Positions 59,168-64,000 of a stretch of 64,000 bases of DNA are shown here, piece after piece. Each line of letters begins with the position of its first letter. Within the stretch, counting starts at the first letter, position 1. The notes beneath the pieces were generated by a model. It saw only the letters and a program-made list of their open reading frames with translations, was not told where the DNA came from and searched no databases. Source of the stretch: Diphasiastrum complanatum (taxonomy: Eukaryota > Streptophyta > Lycopodiopsida > Lycopodiales > Lycopodiaceae); assembly GCA_029204225.1 (NCBI GenBank), contig CM055097.1:13376721-13440720 (forward strand), in the 5' to 3' direction. The translations under genes were made by a program, and so were the position numbers.

Positions 59168-60320
59168 GATTCTAATGTTTCTTCAACTTTTAGGTTCTGT
59201 CCTAAAGCACTTAGCACTCACTTTTCTCTCAAAAAATGATAGATAAAGAGATCTATGAAGATTTAGGACCCTAAAACACTTCTATCTTGAACCTAGATGG
59301 TTTCCAAGCATAGAAAGGAAGATTGAAACACATGCAACACTTTACACACACTAAGAATGGATTACAAAATCAAACCAACCTGAACACACTCTTGCTTAAG
59401 CTCTCAAACTTTCCAGCAAGTGACCAAATCAAGTTATGGTGTGAAGAGTTACTTGCATTCTTAGAAAATACCCAAAACTAGGATGCCAAGATTACCTAGT
59501 AATGAACAAACTTGATCAACATATGATCAACACACTAAGATATTGATTCAACCTGTAAAACCACATGTAAACCACACTTCTAAAAGTTTATAAACTCCAG
59601 CAAGTGATAAATACAAGATTTAGAGGTGAATGAATGAGCACACTTAGTGAATCACAAGACTAGCTTCACTATCTTGTCAAATCTTGGTGTTTAGATGTAG
59701 ATCTAAGATCACTTCACATGAGAATGTTCCTCAACCTGTTAAGAACCTGAAAACACACTTGCATAATGGTTAACACCTTCCAGCAAATGCTCCAATCAAA
59801 TTACATAAGGAGAGTTACTTACATGCTCAACAAAGTACACCAAAATTTATGCCAAAATTGATGACAATCTTTACAATATGCTCTTCACAATGGAGCTTAC
59901 AATATGTTCACCCAAAAAAGGGGATCTCTCATCCAAATGGGAGCTTTGCTCAGCCTTTAGGAGAATTACAACTCACTCAAAAGAGCATTTGTCATCCACT
60001 TAAGGAGAAGTTTCATCCACTTAAGGAGAGTGTTCATCCAAGAATGGAGATTGTCAACAATAGGATTGAAAAGAACATTGTTAGTATTGAATATGCACAA
60101 GCCTCACAATCACAAATGATTAGATGTTATGATCTGATCCAAAATAGTTTCTTTTCAGCCTCTGATCTTCAATAGACCTAATGTTTGATCCACAAGTTCA
60201 ACTCACAAAACAAAGGTTAGTAAGATTTGATCAACAAAGCAATGCAAAATCATGCTAGAACTTGATCAAACATCCAAATATCACCAAAAATGGAATACTT
60301 ACTATAAATAGAAGCCAACC
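59168..60320 (-). other. Leader of element E
   Basis: Untranslated leader. A short tandem run with TTCATCCACTTAAGGAGA twice lies near 59,990-60,040. No gene. Confidence 0.7.
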
Positions 60321-60333
60321 AGCTCTGATACCA
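60321..60333 (-). other. Primer-binding site of element E
   Basis: Minus strand TGGTATCAGAGCT directly after the 5' LTR. Confidence 0.95.
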
Positions 60334-60987
60334 TGTGAAAAATACAGATCCTAAGTGGATCTAAACTCCAAGATCATTGGCTTGAATGCTTGCACTCCAA
60401 ACTACATAAGCTAGGAATTGGCAACACATTCTATGCTACCTAGAATGCAAAGAACTTGATCAAAAAGCATTTATCACAAATGGAAACTTCCATAAACATC
60501 AAGTGCGGCCCAAAATAGCATTATACAGTCCATAATACATCAGCCTACCACTTTTGGAAAGCACCTAAGATCATACACAATAGCTTGAAGACAATACACA
60601 CAACAATGCTCTCAATGGAGGAAGAAACAATGACAATGATCTATTGATCTCAATGAAGCATACAAAAGGTTTCTCCAGCCTGTTCTCCACGAATTTCAGC
60701 CTAATATAGGTGAGAGAGATGACTCTCTCTCCTCTCTCTAGAACTTAGGACCCAATTTTAGGACACCAGTAACCTAAAATAGCCAATTTTGGCCTATATG
60801 TCCAAATAACATGATTTTAGTGTCATTTAGAAGGTCCCGAAGTTTGAGACTTCTTCAACATGAAATATATACTAGAATAAAAGTATCTAGGTCTCTTTCA
60901 CACGTGTGAAAGGTTAGATCCAAAACTATGTACAAAAATTGCCAATTTAGGCCTCAAACTAGCTAGGAAATGTTGACAATTTTCACA
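60334..60987 (-). repeat. 5' LTR of element E
   Basis: 654 bp, partner of 54,847-55,500. Confidence 0.95.
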
Positions 60988-62064
60988 TAATTTTGTGCTC
61001 AAATTGGATCAGATCAAAGAATAGTCACAAAGATTGTTTTAGATCCCTTTAAAATTAGTTGGATTGAATTTTAGATTCATATCAAAATTAAAGTTCTTTT
61101 TTGTATCATTTGAAAGATTGTGCATACCAATATATAGATTGTAAGCATTTGTGTAATTATGGGGTACAAGAAATGTATATGTGCTTCTCAACTATGTCAC
61201 ATACCACCATAGTCCATCTAACAAGGATGCATGCCTATCACGGATATATACAATACTCATCATCCCCATGACATGAATCAGTGATCCATGAACGAATGAG
61301 ACACTATGGTGCTCCATAGGCTTGATATACTAACAACACATGATATGTGTTAGGCTGGTTACGATTGCATGTTAGGCTGGATTATATGACAATTATAGGT
61401 GAATTGTTTGTGAAGAGATGAGAGAGAATGAAAGTTTGATCTAAGGCCATAGGTAACTCGATTTATTGAAGTACTGGATCATTACGATGTTTGGGAGATA
61501 TTAGCCATTAGTGTGTAGTATTTTTGAGGAAAAATCTGTGTGAAGATTGTTGATTTATGAAGAAGTGTAAAAGAGCTAGAGAACAACTTAGGCCTCATTA
61601 AATAAGCCAATATAAGTCTAATATATTGCAGAAGAATTTACTTCACATACTTTCGAGTGTAAAGGTTGGTCTTATTTATTAGTTTTTAGTATTGATTTCT
61701 CCTCAATTTTGTGTTTAAGATTAGTGTGGACCCAGGGCTCTTTGCTAGATTTCCAAAGCCTTTTTGTTGTTCTCATGCGAAATGTTAGAAATTTGAGATG
61801 GGGAAAAGCCCTTCAACAATGGGCATAAAATATCTCAATTATTGTGATGGGTCTTTTTGGTTGTTAAAAGTTGTGGAATTTGAAAGAGTTGTTGCATCAA
61901 AAGAGTTCACTTTAAAGTGTGGATAGGGGACTTATTAAAATTTACAAAACTTGGAAGTGTAGATTGGTCGTAACTTCATTTAGATTTTTTACCACCAAGT
62001 TATGATCATTCAAATAATAAATCTACGCTTTGCCCTTTACGACAACCTTAATGTTGTCCAACTA
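60988..62064. repeat. Right part of target segment for element E
   Basis: Matches 7,552-8,690 with several small indels (for example ATGACATGAATCAG). Begins with the TAATT duplication and ends inside repeat T, where K element F starts. Confidence 0.85.
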
Positions 62065-64000
62065 AAAATTTGAAACACATTCAGACGTATATGACCAAAG
62101 TCAAAACAATGAGGGATGAACTGCATTCTATTCTGAACGGATACGTGATGTGGAACTGGTGCACAATGCATTGTGTGGCATTGCAGAACCCTATCAGATG
62201 TTTGTGAGTGGAATAGCATCAAGAGAAAGATTGCCAACCTTTGACGAGCTCACATGAATCTTGATGCAAAAACAGCAACGGCGAGAAATGGTGAAAGCTA
62301 GACGTCAGAATACTGATGATCAGGCACTTGCGACATGCCAAAAACAAGACAAGGTCAAGGGCAAGAAGAACTTTAAACAGCAATTTTCCAAGTCTCAGGA
62401 GGATGAGAAATCTTCCAGTAAGACCAAGAAGAAAGTCAAGTGCTTCCATTGTGGCAAAAAGGGCCATTGGAAGAGTGAATGTCGCAAATTCCTGGTGGAA
62501 CAAGGCAAGGGGAAACCAAAACAAGTAGGTAACCTTGTCGATGAGGGTGAGATTGAAGACTCTAGCATCTTCATATCTACATTGTCATCAAATCAAGATG
62601 ATCAAGCGTGGTATATTGACTTGGGAGCCACAAGACACATGACGAGTAACAAGAATTGGTTCAATAGCTTGAAAGTTTTGGATAATGGAACGTCCGTTTC
62701 ACAAGCAACTAGCGATGTGTGCAAGATCAAGGGGATAGGCACCGTTTCAATCCAACTACCTGATGGCAAAAGCAGCATGATCAGGGAGGTACTTTACATA
62801 CCAGGTTTGAAGAGAAATCAACTTTCTGTTGGAGCCATTACTGATCAAAAGTTGAAAGTAGAATTCACCCATGATCGTTGCTTTGTGAAGGATGTGAACC
62901 AAAAGTTCAAAGTTATTGCGGATGGAGTAAGGGATCCCAATACAAGATTGTATATAATCAAGGGGCAACATGGACTCGTATCATCCATTCCATCACAAAC
63001 TGAGTTGTGGTTTAAGAGGCTTGGTCACTTGAACTTGGGAAGCCTTAGTTTGATGAGAAAATTGGAGATGGTAACAAGATTGCCTACCACAGAAGACCAC
63101 TTGAAATCGATGTGCGAATCATGTGTATATGGGAAGCAGCATCGAGAGAAGTTCAATAAAGGTGGTGTTGCAAGAGCAAAGAACATCCTGGATTTAATCC
63201 ACACATATTTATGCGGGCCTATGAGAATCATGTCCTTAGGTAAAGCCTTCTATTTCATGACCTTTATTGATAATATGTCACGTAAGACGTGGATCTACTT
63301 ATTGAAGAAGAAATCAGATGCATTTGAAAATTTCAAGAGCTTCAAAACATTGGGCAAAAATTTGACAGGTAGGAAGATCAAAGTCCTAAGATCAGATAGT
63401 GGAGGTGAGTACAAGTCTAATGACTTCAATGATCTTTTTGATCAATGTGGGATTAAAAGACAAATTACGCAAGCTCATACTCCTGCTCTCAATGGTGTAG
63501 CTGAGCGCAAGAATTGTACAATTGTGGAAAGTGCCAGATCTATGCTAGCTGAGATGAAACTACCAAAAGATTTGTGGTCAGAAGCATGCAATACGGTAGT
63601 CTATCTTCAAAATAGAAGTCCTACCATTGCCATACCAAAGATAACACTTGAGGAAGCATTCACGAAGAAGAAGCCAAAGGTGAACCACTTGCGAATCTTT
63701 GGATGTAAGGCCTTTGTACACATTCCTTCCAAGTCATGAACATGAGGATACACCTCAAGATACTACTACTCAACCCCAAGAGACAGGTTGGAGAGATAGA
63801 GACAAACCTTTTGTTGCAAGAAGGATTGAAGTTGCAAGTGACAAATGCCAAGGATAAGGATGTACCGTGGGATACATTTTCACCAAGAAGCCGATCACCT
63901 GACAGGAACCTCCCCAATGGTTTGAGAGATTGTTGGAGAGCCGTGACATGGATGACTTTCCAGGATCATCTAGCCAGAGAGAGCTACGAAGATCAACAAG
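62065..64000 (+). pseudogene. K element F gag-protease-integrase, 5'-truncated, runs off window
   Basis: Starts inside gag at EHIQTYMTKVKTMRDEL. A frame break near 62,150 and a TGA at 62,253-62,255 follow, then an ORF of 492 codons to 63,739. It includes an intact zinc knuckle CFHCGKKGHWKSEC, protease WYIDLGATRHMT (Leu for Ser, as in G) and integrase with RSDSGGEY and AERKN, but the first catalytic Asp is Tyr (HTYLCGP). After FVHIPSKS the sequence jumps, as in G, to the EHEDTPQDTTTQPQ region, skipping the integrase C-terminal part. The right side continues past the window with the region before reverse transcriptase. Confidence 0.9.

Larger units (their letters stand above)
54847..60987 (-). 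mobile_element. Copia element E, young and flanked by target duplication
   Basis: 6,141 bp bounded by two 654-bp LTRs with TGTGAAAA/TTTTCACA ends and a 5-bp direct repeat TAATT (54,842-54,846 and 60,988-60,992). I count about three differences between the LTRs, implying a recent insertion. The internal region has a primer site, a leader, a short gag, a 924-codon pol-like ORF and a polypurine tract. The empty site is seen at 7.55 kb. Confidence 0.95.

Noticed and set aside
59849-60175. 108-codon plus-strand ORF in element E leader
   Set aside because: It is antisense to the leader of a young element and arises over a short tandem repeat; no support as a gene.
60321-60333. tRNA-like GCTCTGATACCA as a tRNA gene end
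   Set aside because: It abuts an LTR and there is no cloverleaf; it is a primer-binding site. The same applies at 32,590, 30,798, 16,170 and 38,765.

Overview
The window is plant nuclear DNA from a large, repeat-rich genome. The evidence is Ty1-copia polyproteins with initiator-Met-tRNA primer sites, GT/AG introns, an exon of the U1A/U2B'' spliceosomal family, an exon resembling a plant-transposon DUF8039 domain and a plant-type 2-oxoglutarate/Fe(II) dioxygenase. The sequence does not fix the species; a non-seed plant such as a fern is a guess. There is no bacterial operon structure, CRISPR array, rRNA or tRNA gene.

Most of the window is retrotransposon. (1) Copia A (1-3,280, +) is 3'-truncated and riddled with stops. 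(2) Copia B (5,160-7,131, -) is a gag-protease remnant between LTR pieces; a second fragment lies inverted at 21,845-22,480. (3) Copia D (25,502-30,901, -) keeps gag to RNase H but is degenerate. (4) Copia K has four partial copies: C (15,897-18,608, +), H (30,902-32,876, -), G (42,778-46,395, -) and F (62,065 to the window end, +). (5) Copia E (54,847-60,987, -) is the youngest: two 654-bp LTRs differing at about three positions, a 5-bp target duplication and an uninserted paralogous site at 7.5 kb. It lacks the reverse transcriptase YVDD motif, a recognisable RNase H and the gag zinc knuckle, so it was probably mobilised by another element.

A repeat called R here fills much of 11.8-15.6, 22.5-25.5, 33.2-35.2, 36.1-42.8 and 46.9-54.1 kb. 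Assembled by comparing copies, it looks like a non-autonomous LTR retroelement: an LTR of about 0.7-1.06 kb with an internal GA tract, a primer-site-like sequence, a leader of about 3 kb with a CT tract, an ORF of about 240 codons of unrecognised family, a degenerate second coding block and a polypurine tract. Copies are joined internal-LTR-internal, inverted, directly duplicated (38,633-42,515 and 46,947-51,069) and arranged head-to-head as a palindrome (about 49.3-53.4 kb). It is the best candidate here for something undescribed.

Host-like sequence is sparse: two exons of a dioxygenase (10,136-11,722) without its C-terminal exon, plus an inverted partial copy at 35.2-36.1 kb; one U2B''/U1A-like exon (46,614-46,787); an unidentified intron-containing gene fragment (3,694-5,165, -); unidentified coding remnants at 18.6-19.4 and 19.8-20.3 kb; and a DUF8039-like exon at 21.4 kb. 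None is a demonstrably complete gene.
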